Source: Agrobacterium tumefaciens (lineage in GTDB: Bacteria; Pseudomonadota; Alphaproteobacteria; Rhizobiales; Rhizobiaceae). From it: 64,000 nucleotides of DNA. The notes under the pieces were generated by a model, which saw only the letters and a program-made list of their open reading frames with translations, was not told the origin of the DNA and made no database searches. Each line of letters starts with the position of its first letter. Positions within the stretch are counted from its first letter, which is position 1. The stretch covers positions 434,001 to 498,000 of the forward strand of contig NZ_JXQV01000030.1 of NCBI RefSeq assembly GCF_000834635.1. Direction: 5' to 3'. Of the stretch, positions 16,286 through 28,110 are shown piece after piece. The translations under genes were made by a program, and so were the position numbers.

Positions 16286-17113
16286 TCACGCTGCCCGTTG
16301 GCCAATCAGCCCAGCGATGTTGACGGGCTCCAGCTCATGGACCGTTGTTTCGAGCTGCTCGTCGGACTTCATCCAGGTAATCAGCTCAAAGGTGCCGTCG
16401 GCATTCTCGGCAACGGCTGTGCAGCTCTCCACCCAGTCGCCGGTGTTGATATAGCGGATACCGTCGATATCCTCCATAACGGCGTGGTGAATATGGCCGC
16501 AGATGACACCATCGACATTGTTGCGGCGGGCTTCATCTGCCACCACACGCTGAAACTCGCCAATGAAGTTGACCGCATGCTTTACCTGAAGCTTGGCCCA
16601 GGCTGAGAAGGACCAGTATGGAAGGCCAATGCGGCGGCGCACTGCCGCGAGCAGAACGTTGATGGCAATTGCCGCGTCATAGGCCCAGTCACCCAGATAT
16701 GCTAACAGACGGGCGTTGCGAACCACCACGTCGAACTCATCACCATGGATGACGAGGTACTTCTTGCCATCAGCCGCTTCGTGGATCATTCGCTCGGCAA
16801 CTTCAATTCCGCCGAAATGGGTGCCGGGAAACTCACGGAGAAATTCATCGTGGTTTCCGGGAATATAGACGATGCGGGTACCCTTGCGCGCCTTGCGCAG
16901 AAGCTTCTGCACCACATCGTTGCAGCCCTGCGGCCAGTACCAGTTGCGGCGCAGGCGCCATCCATCGATGATATCACCAACAAGGATTATCGTATCAGCC
17001 TCGTGATGGCGCAGGAAATCCAGAAGGAAATCCGTCTTGGCCGCCTTGGAGCCAAGATGCACATCTGAGATGAAAAGCGTTCTGAACTGCCTGGCTTCGG
17101 TTTGCGCGGCCAT
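16286..17113 (-). CDS. LpxH-like metallophosphoesterase (UDP-2,3-diacylglucosamine diphosphatase family)
   Basis: A 275-residue calcineurin-fold phosphoesterase. Metal-site motifs are DVHLG (D17, H19), GDIIDGW (D47), GNHDE (N87, H88), IHGDEFD (H123) and GHIHHA (H207, H209), the layout of LpxH, which cleaves UDP-diacylglucosamine in lipid A synthesis. Most alphaproteobacteria are thought to use the unrelated LpxI for that step, so this relative may act on another lipid or nucleotide substrate; I keep the family name only. The frame is open to 17221, but the ATG at 17111-17113 follows GAGGGAACAATTCC and begins just before the first strand, so I use it. Confidence 0.8.
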   Translation of the reverse strand: MAAQTEARQFRTLFISDVHLGSKAAKTDFLLDFLRHHEADTIILVGDIIDGWRLRRNWYWPQGCNDVVQKLLRKARKGTRIVYIPGNHDEFLREFPGTHFGGIEVAERMIHEAADGKKYLVIHGDEFDVVVRNARLLAYLGDWAYDAAIAINVLLAAVRRRIGLPYWSFSAWAKLQVKHAVNFIGEFQRVVADEARRNNVDGVICGHIHHAVMEDIDGIRYINTGDWVESCTAVAENADGTFELITWMKSDEQLETTVHELEPVNIAGLIGQRAA

Positions 17114-17330
17114 GGAATTGTTCCCTCTGTCTCGGCAACTTTCTCCCTCTGCAAAACCAGACTCGTGTTTCAGCAAGATGACAAAGCGCCATTTCCGTTG
17201 ATCGACGTGCTTTTTGCGCAACTTCGAATGTACGGATTTTGCGCAGTCCAGATGAAATAAACGGCTGTACGCACTGGCTGATTGTTGTATGCAAAGGCCT
17301 CCCAGAAACTTGAAATAAAGCGGTGATAGA

Positions 17331-19646
<2,316 letters not shown>

Positions 19647-19755
19647 TCGGGGGTTAACATAATTTTGAACACGGCCTTGCCGCTTTGCGGTGGAGCCTTA
19701 TGTTATCCTGAACTAAAGCACGTCATCCGCATCCTGTGGGTGACGATTACAGGAT

Positions 19756-20910
19756 ATGACCTGCACCATGGCAGGACAGGAAACGGACGGACCATTGATC
19801 CCGCGCCGACACCGCATGATCGGCACACTTGCCTTGCTCCTGCTGGCTGCGCCCGCAACGGTGCAAGCAAGCGATGTGTGCGAGACGCTTCGCTCGCAGC
19901 TGGAACAGCAGCCAAGGCAGACCTTTGGCAACACTGCTGAGGTACGGCGGATCGCCAATGCGCTGGCCCAACAGAACATTCTGATCCGCCGCATCAAAAA
20001 TGACATGCGAGGCTATGGCTGCACCTCCGGCAGCATTGTCACCTATGGCAATCCCAATGCTGAGCTATGTGGCGAGATTGGCTATGCGCTGGAGCAGGCA
20101 GAAGCCGAACGGGACATGATCGCGCAAGATCGCGACCGTATGCTTGCCGAGCGGCGGAGCGAAAACGCGCAAGGCTCGCGAGACCGCATTCTGGCCGCTC
20201 TCAATGCGGAGGGATGCTACGACGAACAGCCGTCCTATAGCGCCACGGATCCATCTGAAAATCCCGACATGCAAGAGCCCATTGGCGGCTATGGCGCGGC
20301 AGACAATCAGGACTACGCACCAACGCCCGATATGCCGATGCAAGGAGGCTTGAGGACGCTCTGCGTTCGCACCTGCGATGGCGCGTTCTTTCCGATTTCA
20401 TCAGATGCGACGCCGCTCGATTTCAAAGATCAGGCCGCGCAATGCGAAAGAATGTGCCCGGGCACCCAGACCGAGCTTTTTTATCATGAGCTTCAGGGCC
20501 AGGAGAGCGCGGATATGGTTTCTGCCAAAACCGGCCAGCCCTATGCTTCCATGCCAACTGCATTCGCTTATCGAAACAGCACCACGGCCAATCGTTCGCC
20601 CTCCTGCAGCTGCAATATGACCGCCAATGGCGACCCGATGAAGAAGCAGGATGGCGAGGAAAGCGGCCCGCAATCGACGCATGCGCAAAGCTCTGCCAGC
20701 ATCACCACCATCCCGTCACCGAAAGGTGACACGGCGTCAAAACCAGCGGAGACCAAACCGGTCGAAAAGGCTGAGCCGATCCCTGAGCGCGATTATGATC
20801 CTGCTAAAAACAAGGTTCGAATTGTCGGACCCCAGTTCATGCAAGAAGAAGCCAGCCGGATTGATCTTAAGAACCCGGCTCTCCAAGGTGCCCAACCGCA
20901 GCAGCAGTAA
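19756..20910 (+). CDS. Secreted DUF2865 protein
   Basis: A 384-residue exported protein of unknown function. A signal peptide begins around the internal MIGTLALLLLAAPATVQA (residues 21-38), so the functional start may be the ATG at 19816 rather than 19756. The middle is helical and charged with paired Cys (GYGCTSG, ELCGEIG). The C-terminal half carries the DUF2865 core: TLCVRTCDGAFFPIS, QCERMCPGTQTELFYH, then PSCSC, rich in Cys and probably disulfide-bonded in the periplasm. The last ~70 residues are low-complexity and Lys/Pro-rich. DUF2865 proteins are largely confined to Hyphomicrobiales. It lies after maeB with a 110-bp gap and is convergent with bluB. Confidence 0.8.
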   Translation: MTCTMAGQETDGPLIPRRHRMIGTLALLLLAAPATVQASDVCETLRSQLEQQPRQTFGNTAEVRRIANALAQQNILIRRIKNDMRGYGCTSGSIVTYGNPNAELCGEIGYALEQAEAERDMIAQDRDRMLAERRSENAQGSRDRILAALNAEGCYDEQPSYSATDPSENPDMQEPIGGYGAADNQDYAPTPDMPMQGGLRTLCVRTCDGAFFPISSDATPLDFKDQAAQCERMCPGTQTELFYHELQGQESADMVSAKTGQPYASMPTAFAYRNSTTANRSPSCSCNMTANGDPMKKQDGEESGPQSTHAQSSASITTIPSPKGDTASKPAETKPVEKAEPIPERDYDPAKNKVRIVGPQFMQEEASRIDLKNPALQGAQPQQQ

Positions 20911-20927
20911 TTGGCAGAGCCCTGCCT

Positions 20928-21638
<711 letters not shown>

Positions 21639-21741
21639 TTATGCCGCTTATCAATAAAACGCGCAAGCAAGCACTGCTTTTCCCGGATCGGTCGGAACCG
21701 CGACCCCGCCTCTCGCATTCTAGACGAAAAGGAGAATGCAG

Positions 21742-21930
21742 ATGGATTGCTACACGGAATTGCGTCAACAGATCGGCCAGGACCTAGACACACTCAAAAG
21801 CTCCGAGGGGCCAAAGTCGATTTTCGAGCTGGCAGACGCCTATCTTCTGGCCGACGCAGACCTGACACGGCAGGTGGTGGAAGACATAATCAAACAGGAA
21901 GCCGATAAGCGCTCCATTGAAATTCACTGA
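21742..21930 (+). CDS. Small conserved-looking hypothetical protein
   Basis: A 62-residue acidic, helical cytosolic protein (MDCYTELRQQI start). I do not recognise a family. A strong AAGGAG at 21729-21734 sits 7 bp before the ATG at 21742 and only 1 bp before the alternative ATG at 21736, so 21742 is chosen. It is divergent from bluB and ends about 30 bp before the region encoding the N-terminus of the phospholipase D-like protein, so the two may be co-transcribed. The good ribosome binding site is the main argument that it is real. Confidence 0.6.
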   Translation: MDCYTELRQQIGQDLDTLKSSEGPKSIFELADAYLLADADLTRQVVEDIIKQEADKRSIEIH

Positions 21931-22205
21931 TCGAAACCAGATATCTAGGCGGGGACGGGCTGACAATTGGAGAGTATGCGGGTGATGTCATAACTGAGAA
22001 TTCGCTCATCCTTATATGTATCAGCGTCGTTCTCGCCATTCTTGCGAGTATCATTCTCGCGTCGCGCCATCGCGACAAACTCATCATTAAAATCGCAACG
22101 ACCGCTCTTCCGAAGAGCGATGACGCGACACCTCTCGACAGACACTGGACGGATATACGGCGCGGACAGAGCCAAGGAAATGCACTGTCACTGATCCAGT
22201 CGAAT

Positions 22206-23552
22206 ATGGCCGCCTTTGCAGCACGGGTGAATTCTGCACGCGCAGCAGGCCGAAGCCTCGATCTCATGTATTATATGTGGAATGCCGATCTCACCGGTCA
22301 GCTCATGATGCGTGAGGTTATTGCCGCAGCAGATCGTGGTGTTCGGGTCCGGTTGTTGCTGGATGATCTTGGCGTGTCTATTTCAGACCGCGCTTTCCAA
22401 GCCATAGATAGCCACCCCAATATCGAGCTCAGGCTCTTCAACCCAACAAAGGCTCGGGAAAATGTGTTCCGCCGAGGATTGGAAATGGTGCTGCGGTTTC
22501 GCAGCGTCAACCGGCGCATGCACAACAAGGCGTGGATTGCCGATGGCCGAATTCTGATCGTCGGTGGTCGCAACATTGGTGATGCCTATTTCGATGCTGC
22601 GGAACAGGCCAACTTCCGCGACTTCGACGTCATAGCGCGTGGTGACTGCATCTCCGATGCGGAGGAGATTTTCGACGATTACTGGAACAGCTCCGTTTCC
22701 GTGCCGGTCCGCTCACTTCTCGCCCGCCGCCCTTCCAAGCTCGCCAAGCTCAGACGCAAGATGGACATGCTGGCGTCAGGCGCTGCCGCTCGCCCCTATC
22801 TGGCGAAAGTTGAAAGCCAGCATCATTCCGGCAGTTTTTTGATGTCGGATAGTTTGCACTGGGTCGATAACGCCAAGGTGGTCGCCGATCCGCCAGAGAA
22901 GGCCGCCGGCAAGCGCCGCAGTGGCCACAATTTCCTGATGGAAACACTTCTGCCTGTCATGGAAGATACGGCACAGCAATTGAATATCACATCGCCCTAT
23001 TTTATCCCCGGGCAGAAGGGCGTTGAAACCTTCTCTCGCCTCTCCGCCTCCGGCGCATCCGTTTGCATCCTGACCAATTCCTTAGCAGCAACAGATGTGG
23101 CAGCGGTTCACGCTGGATATTCGCGTTATCGCAGGCCGCTGCTCATCAACGGTATAAAGATCCACGAACTCCGCTCGTTGGCTGACCAGAACAAGTCCTT
23201 CTCCCTGCGCGGCTCAGGGCAAGCCAGCCTTCATACAAAGGCGTTTACACGCGACAGTGAGATCGGCTTCATCGGCTCGCTCAACTTCGACCCGCGGTCC
23301 ATGTCGCTCAACACGGAAATGGGAATGCTGTTTTCCTCTCCTGAGCTCGTCGAAGAGATGGACGTGATTTTCAAAGAAGAAACCAGCCGTCAGATGAGCT
23401 TCGAACTGACGTTGAACGAGCGCAGAAATGTCACCTGGACAGGCATGGTCAAAGGCGTTCCCAAGCGATACCGCCGTGAGCCCTACGCCAGTTTCAGCCG
23501 GCGCCTCCTGGTCGGCGTTATGGGGCTTCTGCCACTCGAATCTCAACTCTGA
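22206..23552 (+). CDS. Phospholipase D-like / cardiolipin synthase-like protein
   Basis: A protein with two HKD motifs, HNKAWIAD and HTKAFTRD, each followed by the usual G-[GS]-x-N-[IF]-D segment, so a PLD-superfamily phosphatidyltransferase or phospholipase. 22206 is the first ATG (448 residues), but coding continues upstream in the same frame to about 21921: those codons give a membrane helix (SLILICISVVLAILASIILA), a basic stop-transfer stretch, and the segment that normally precedes AFAARV in this family. No ATG, GTG or TTG occurs there, so the gene either uses a rare start (CTG or ATT near 21960-21969, just before a GGAGAG) or has an upstream frameshift. Likely role: anionic phospholipid synthesis at the membrane. 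Confidence 0.82.
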   Translation: MAAFAARVNSARAAGRSLDLMYYMWNADLTGQLMMREVIAAADRGVRVRLLLDDLGVSISDRAFQAIDSHPNIELRLFNPTKARENVFRRGLEMVLRFRSVNRRMHNKAWIADGRILIVGGRNIGDAYFDAAEQANFRDFDVIARGDCISDAEEIFDDYWNSSVSVPVRSLLARRPSKLAKLRRKMDMLASGAAARPYLAKVESQHHSGSFLMSDSLHWVDNAKVVADPPEKAAGKRRSGHNFLMETLLPVMEDTAQQLNITSPYFIPGQKGVETFSRLSASGASVCILTNSLAATDVAAVHAGYSRYRRPLLINGIKIHELRSLADQNKSFSLRGSGQASLHTKAFTRDSEIGFIGSLNFDPRSMSLNTEMGMLFSSPELVEEMDVIFKEETSRQMSFELTLNERRNVTWTGMVKGVPKRYRREPYASFSRRLLVGVMGLLPLESQL

Positions 23553-23626
23553 ACAAAACATGCAAAGTGAACTGATCGATTTTCCCTCTCGGGCATTTTA
23601 GCTCTATGGAAATTCAGGAGAAATCG

Positions 23627-24217
23627 ATGTTCATCGCGCCGCCCGACCCCAAAACGAGCATTAAAATAGCGGAAATGTACCGCAGTGCCGAAAGCACTCA
23701 CGGTTACCTGCCCAATATGTATCGCGCTTTTGGCCACCGTCCGGAAGTGATGGAAAGCTGGAGTTCGCTTCTCTCAAGCCTGCGGGGAAACATTGAACCA
23801 CGCAGATATGAACTTGTGACGCTGGCCGCAGCACGAGAGCTGAAATCATCCTACTGCATGCTGGCGCACGCCTCTGTGCTGGCGACAGAGGGGCTGGGTG
23901 CTGACGAGCTCGCAAGCATCGTAGACAACACAGAAAACGCGCCGCTGAATGAACAGGAGCGCGCAATCATGTTTTTCGCAGCAAAAGTCGTGCGTGATGC
24001 GACGTCGATAACGCAAGCGGACATTGACGCGTTGAAAACCCACGCGCTGACTGACGCCGAAATTTTCGACATCGTGGCAGCAGCGGCTGCGAGATGCTTT
24101 TTCTCAAAAACACTTGATGCCTTGGGCACATCCCCGGATCAGGCCTATGTCGATAAGCTTGGGCCGGAGCTTTCCGAAAAGCTTGCGCTCGGGCGTCCGA
24201 TTGAACGAGACGCCTGA
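23627..24217 (+). CDS. AhpD-like / carboxymuconolactone decarboxylase-family protein
   Basis: A 196-residue all-helical protein of the CMD/AhpD superfamily, peroxidase-related subgroup. The core is LVTLAAARELKSSYCMLAHASVL, where C-x3-H (CMLAH) aligns with the second Cys and His of the AhpD C-x2-C-x3-H site; the first Cys is Ser, so only one redox Cys remains. This subgroup is usually annotated as an alkylhydroperoxidase-related enzyme, but activity is unproven. The ATG at 23627 follows a good CAGGAG with 6 bp spacing; the ATG at 23606 would add seven residues that are that ribosome binding site. Confidence 0.82.
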   Translation: MFIAPPDPKTSIKIAEMYRSAESTHGYLPNMYRAFGHRPEVMESWSSLLSSLRGNIEPRRYELVTLAAARELKSSYCMLAHASVLATEGLGADELASIVDNTENAPLNEQERAIMFFAAKVVRDATSITQADIDALKTHALTDAEIFDIVAAAAARCFFSKTLDALGTSPDQAYVDKLGPELSEKLALGRPIERDA

Positions 24218-24233
24218 GCGGATTTCGCTTTCG

Positions 24234-25070
24234 TCAGGCAGCAGCCTTTTTGCCGAGCAATTTTGCCGCCTGGATCTGAACCAGCGTATCGAGGTTCTGA
24301 TTGACGCGGCAATAGAACTCTTCATCGATGAAGGGGCGCAGCATGAAGTCATTGCCGCCCGCTTTGAGGAAACGGGCTGACAGAAGCCGGTTGTTCGATG
24401 AAGAAACGCCAATGATGCGCAATTCGTGCGAGCCGCGCATTGTGCGGATGCGACGTGTCAATTCAAAGCCATCGATATCAGGCATGTTGTAGTCAGTCAC
24501 AACAAGGCCGATGTCAGGATTCTTTCGCAGGATTTCAAGCGCTTTTGCACCGTTTTCAGCAAGGCTGACGCGGAAATTGTAACGCTTCAGGCGGCTGGAC
24601 AACAAGGCGCGCGCGGTTGGGCTGTCATCAACGATCAACACGTGGTGGCGATGGTTCGTCAGGAACCGGCAAACGGATTCCGTCAACATATCGACGGCGA
24701 ACACATTGTCCTTGAGAATATAATCGACCACTTCCTTGGTGATCAGCTTTTCGCGCGTATCTTCATGGAAGGTGCTCGTAAAAACGATTGTGGGAATGGA
24801 TAGATCAACGAGGTATTCAAGAGCTTCGCCGTTTTCTGCGCCGGGCAGATTGATGTTGGACACAGCAAGTGTGACCTCTTCCGAAGAATGCTCATAGCAT
24901 TCCTGCAGTTCTTCGAAGTTCCGGCAGATCTCTACAGTTAGACCAAGCAATTCATGCAGCCGTCCGCCGATCATTTGGGTGAAAACGTTTGAGTCTTCAG
25001 CAAGCAATATTCTTGTGTTTTCAAATGCGACGCCGGCATACTGCATGCCTGTTATACCTAGAAAATTCAT
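24234..25070 (-). CDS. Tandem-receiver protein: pseudo-receiver plus receiver
   Basis: A 278-residue cytosolic protein made of two CheY-like domains and nothing else. REC1 (about 19-138) keeps the acidic pair (E25, D26), but the phospho-acceptor position is N72 (VSNINLPG), so it cannot be phosphorylated normally. REC2 (about 143-262) has D148, D149 and D193 (VVTDYNMPDIDG), but the conserved Lys is Arg (R245, in LRPF). It has no output domain, so it probably acts by protein contact, as PleD-like or MprD-like adaptors do. The ATG at 25070 is chosen over 25175 because the upstream part has no receiver similarity. The next gene on the strand side is another receiver protein. Confidence 0.85.
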   Translation of the reverse strand: MNFLGITGMQYAGVAFENTRILLAEDSNVFTQMIGGRLHELLGLTVEICRNFEELQECYEHSSEEVTLAVSNINLPGAENGEALEYLVDLSIPTIVFTSTFHEDTREKLITKEVVDYILKDNVFAVDMLTESVCRFLTNHRHHVLIVDDSPTARALLSSRLKRYNFRVSLAENGAKALEILRKNPDIGLVVTDYNMPDIDGFELTRRIRTMRGSHELRIIGVSSSNNRLLSARFLKAGGNDFMLRPFIDEEFYCRVNQNLDTLVQIQAAKLLGKKAAA

Positions 25071-25204
25071 AGTGCCCCCAAAGACCAAACCAGCTTTGAG
25101 ATAGACAATACACTCTGATATTTTCAGAATAATTAATCCACAGCCGACTTGCGAACTATGGTTACCTATTCGCAAACCACTTTTTCTACCGATAAGCAGA
25201 AACT

Positions 25205-25582
25205 TCAGACTGTCATTAGCTTCAACGTGTCGACAACTTTCTGGAAATCGTAAGGCTTAGGAAAGAAAACGCTGCGGGCCGGAAGCGACTCGTCGGATGG
25301 TGTGTTATGCCCAGATGTGACGACAATACCAAGAGGTGTGTTGCCAGCCCTTGCCCAGTGCGCAAGTCCCACGCCATTCATGCAGCCTGGCATATCAACA
25401 TCGGTAAACAGAACGTCGATGTCGGTGCGGCTTTCCATAATTTCTATTGCCTGATCGGCTCCGGTTGCCTCGACAGCGTCGAAGCCCGCATCCTCCACCA
25501 GATCAACCGCCATCATTCGTAAGAGCGGGTCGTCCTCCACGACAAGCACCACTTGTCTGGCATATGCGTTGCGCTGTCCCAT
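25205..25582 (-). CDS. Single-domain response regulator
   Basis: A 125-residue receiver with a complete active site: D17 of the VVEDDP acidic patch, phospho-acceptor D61 (FTDVDMPG), S90 in VVTSGH, and K109 in FPKPY. The FPKPY and MNGVGLAHWARAG features put it in the CpdR/Sma-type single-receiver group abundant in rhizobia. No output domain, so it signals by binding or as a phosphate sink. An ATG at 25582 lies 5 bp after GGTGGTAGTAGCC; the longer form starting at a GTG (25594) is that ribosome binding region. It lies 134 bp upstream of the tandem-receiver gene on the same strand. Confidence 0.88.
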   Translation of the reverse strand: MGQRNAYARQVVLVVEDDPLLRMMAVDLVEDAGFDAVEATGADQAIEIMESRTDIDVLFTDVDMPGCMNGVGLAHWARAGNTPLGIVVTSGHNTPSDESLPARSVFFPKPYDFQKVVDTLKLMTV

Positions 25583-25758
25583 GGCTACTACCACCTGTTT
25601 TTACATCCAAGCGTCGTATCGTCGAGAGTTCGTGACCTTGGATAGAACAACGCCCACCTGAGCCGCCTGTTCCTTCAGGTCCGGCTGAATCAGGCCTGAT
25701 CGATCTCCAATATGGGACAGCAACGGCGAAATTCGCCCTATTTCATTCCTGTCAAAGC

Positions 25759-25854
25759 TCAGACTGAACGGGTGTGTCCTCCATCGACGCGCAAATTCTG
25801 ACCCGTGATGTAACCCGCACTTCTCGATGCAAAAAAACCAGTAACAGCGATTTT
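25759..25854 (-). pseudogene. Remnant of a short-chain dehydrogenase (SDR) C-terminus
   Basis: Reading on the minus strand, 31 codons end at a TGA (25759-25761) and give SAGYITGQNLRVDGGHTRSV at the C-terminus, which is the invariant tail of SDR-family reductases (GYxTGQxxxVDGG). Immediately upstream in frame is a TAA (25855-25857) with no SDR-like sequence beyond it, so only the tail survives. The rest of the gap (25595-25891) has no other ORF. The neighbouring poly-A/T runs may reflect decay or a deletion junction. Confidence 0.75.
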
Positions 25855-25891
25855 TTAGCTTTTCGCAGGACGCTGCTTCGGCGTTACCGCG

Positions 25892-27049
25892 CTACTTGAG
25901 CCACCCGGCAATGCGGCCTACCGCTTCAGCAATGTCGGACACCGAACCGGCATAGGAAAACCGCAATGCGCGGTGGCCTTCCAGCGGATCAAAATCCATG
26001 CCGGGAGTCGCTGCAACGTCGATTTCTGCCAGCATGCGTTTTGCAAACTCCATGCTGTCATTGGAATATCTGCTTGTATCGACATAGGCGTAAAAAGCGC
26101 CGTCCATCGGCGATGCCAGTGGTAGCCCAAGCTCCGGTAGGCGGGTCAACAGAAAGTCACGGTTGGTGCGATAGCTTTCCTTGTAGACATCCAGCTCCTC
26201 CTCTGCGGAAAAAGCCGCAGTGGCAGCCAACTGCGACAATTCGGGAGCGGAAATGTACAAGCTCTGCGCCAGACATTCGACGGGACGGATCAGCTTTTCC
26301 GGCAAAACCATCCAGCCGATGCGCCAGCCGGTCATGCAATAATATTTGGAAAACGAATTGATGACGATCGCATTGTCGCTCACCTCCACCGCACTCGTCT
26401 CGTCGCCAACAAACGTCAGGCCATGATAGATTTCATCTGAAATGAACGCGATATCGCGGCTGTCGCAATAGGACATCAGGCGCTTGAGTGCTTCGCGTCC
26501 GGTCACGGTTCCTGTCGGGTTTGCGGGGCTGGCCAGCAGCACACCCTTGAGCTTGCATCCAGCCTTGGTTTCGGCACGCTCTAGGCTGGCGGGCGTCAAT
26601 GTATAACCCGTCTCGGCCGTTACCGGCACTTCAACGACCTTAAGCCCCAGCGCTTTGAGAATGTTACGATAGGCAGGATAACCCGGACGCGCGATGGCGA
26701 CAGCGTCGCCGGGATCAAACAGAGCCAGAAAAGCAAGATTGAATCCAGCCGAGGAGCCGGTGGTCACCGCAATCCGTGCAGGATCCACGATCGCACCATG
26801 GCGCAGCCTGTAGCTGGCGGCGATGGCCTCACGAAGCTCGCGAAGGCCCAGAGCATCCGTATAACCAATGCGTCCATGCTTGAGAGCGGCCTCGGCGGCC
26901 TCCAGCGAAGCGCGTGGCGCGGAATGTGAAGGCTGCCCCACAGCCATGGAAATAACCGGGCGTCCTGCTTGTCTTCGCCTGTTTGCTTCCGCCAGAATAT
27001 CCATGGCGTGAAATGGCTCGACAGCGCTTCGCTTGGACAACGTTATCAA
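25892..27049 (-). CDS. PLP-dependent class I/II aminotransferase
   Basis: A 385-residue fold-type I aminotransferase. Features: VGQPSHSAPR near the N-terminus, SSAGFNLAF, the pyridine-pairing SDEIYHGL, and the Schiff-base Lys in NSFSKYYCMTGWRIGW, with the C-terminal RFSYAG Arg that binds the substrate carboxylate. Subfamily resembles aspartate/aromatic-type transaminases, but the amino donor cannot be fixed. The frame extends to a TTG at 27121 without a ribosome binding site; I prefer the TTG at 27049, which follows AAGAAAGAG, giving MITLSKRSAVEPF. It is monocistronic and divergent from the DsbA-like gene. Confidence 0.88.
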   Translation of the reverse strand: MITLSKRSAVEPFHAMDILAEANRRRQAGRPVISMAVGQPSHSAPRASLEAAEAALKHGRIGYTDALGLRELREAIAASYRLRHGAIVDPARIAVTTGSSAGFNLAFLALFDPGDAVAIARPGYPAYRNILKALGLKVVEVPVTAETGYTLTPASLERAETKAGCKLKGVLLASPANPTGTVTGREALKRLMSYCDSRDIAFISDEIYHGLTFVGDETSAVEVSDNAIVINSFSKYYCMTGWRIGWMVLPEKLIRPVECLAQSLYISAPELSQLAATAAFSAEEELDVYKESYRTNRDFLLTRLPELGLPLASPMDGAFYAYVDTSRYSNDSMEFAKRMLAEIDVAATPGMDFDPLEGHRALRFSYAGSVSDIAEAVGRIAGWLK

Positions 27050-27218
27050 TGCATGCTCTTTCTTCGAAAACCGTCGGACATTTGCCGCATTATTGCGGTC
27101 TTCACAATGGCGGGATCGCAACGGATCGATTTAATTTGCGATGTCTGAATCGCAGCTAATAGGGTAGATGCGTGGGACTACAGAATCACCATTTTGCAAC
27201 AAAACGATGAGGACCGAC

Positions 27219-27986
27219 ATGGCACCCTTCTTAAAATCCACGGCTTTTGCCTGCATGACGGCCCTTTCAACTGTTTTCATATCCCTGCCCGCGCACGCGC
27301 TGGATGAGCAGCAGAAAAAAGAATTCGGCGCTTTCATCAAGGAATACCTGATCGAGAACCCCGAAATTATGCTGGAGGTTCAGGAAGCGCTCGAGCGCAA
27401 GCAATATGAGACACGTAATGCCAAAGCTGCGGACGCCGTCGCTGGCAACGAGAAGGCATTGTTCCAATCGAAATATGACTTGTCCATTGGCAACCCGAAC
27501 GGCGATGTCACATTGGTCGAGTTCTTCGACTACAATTGTGGCTATTGCAAACGCGCCATGGCTGACGTGGATACGATTTTGAAAACCGACAAGAATGTTC
27601 GTTTCGTCCTCAAGGAATTCCCGATCCTCGGGCCTGAATCGGTAGAGGCCCATAAAGTCTCCAACGCCGTCAAGTTAATCGCGCCGGAAAAATACCCTGA
27701 GTTCCAGCGCACCCTGCTTGGAAGCTCTGGCCGCGCCAATGAAGAAAGTGCCATTGAAGTCGCAACATCGCTTGGCCTGAAGGAAGCGGACATCCGTAAA
27801 TCCATGGCTGAAAACAAAAATGATGCGCAGGTCAAAGAAGCCTATCAGCTTGCGACAGAGCTCGGCATCACCGGCACACCTTCTTACGTCATTGGTAATG
27901 AGGCCGTATTTGGTGCAGTCGGCGCGGCGCCGCTCAGCGAGAAAATTGCTAACATGCGGACATGTGGCAAGGCGACCTGCTCGTAA
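27219..27986 (+). CDS. DsbA-family periplasmic thiol-disulfide oxidoreductase
   Basis: A 255-residue exported thioredoxin-fold protein. A signal peptide covers about residues 1-28 (ends PAHALD). An N-terminal helical extension (KEFGAFIKEYLIENPEIMLEVQEALE) is typical of the Com1/ScsC-like group and mediates oligomerisation there. The active site is FFDYNCGYCKRA (CGYC), and the cis-Pro is in GITGTPSYVIG. A CATC-like C-terminal pair (TCGKATC) is extra. Probable role: isomerising or oxidising disulfides of envelope proteins. The ATG at 27219 has TGAGGA 5 bp upstream; the ATG at 27207 lies within that ribosome binding site. Confidence 0.9.
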   Translation: MAPFLKSTAFACMTALSTVFISLPAHALDEQQKKEFGAFIKEYLIENPEIMLEVQEALERKQYETRNAKAADAVAGNEKALFQSKYDLSIGNPNGDVTLVEFFDYNCGYCKRAMADVDTILKTDKNVRFVLKEFPILGPESVEAHKVSNAVKLIAPEKYPEFQRTLLGSSGRANEESAIEVATSLGLKEADIRKSMAENKNDAQVKEAYQLATELGITGTPSYVIGNEAVFGAVGAAPLSEKIANMRTCGKATCS

Positions 27987-28009
27987 TTCGGTGTAATTCG
28001 ACGCGTAAG

Positions 28010-28058
28010 GCCCCGAAAATTAAGGACAACAAGTGGTTTGAGCGCTTCGGGGCTTTTC
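28010..28058 (+). terminator. Intrinsic terminator after the DsbA-like gene
   Basis: GCCCCGAA (28010-28017) pairs with TTCGGGGC (28046-28053), followed by TTTTCC. The loop is long, about 28 nt. It separates the DsbA-like gene from aroQ. Confidence 0.7.
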
Positions 28059-28110
28059 CTTCGCCGTTGCTCGGTCTATAGGTGGCGCTGATTTTTTGGC
28101 GGAACGACAA

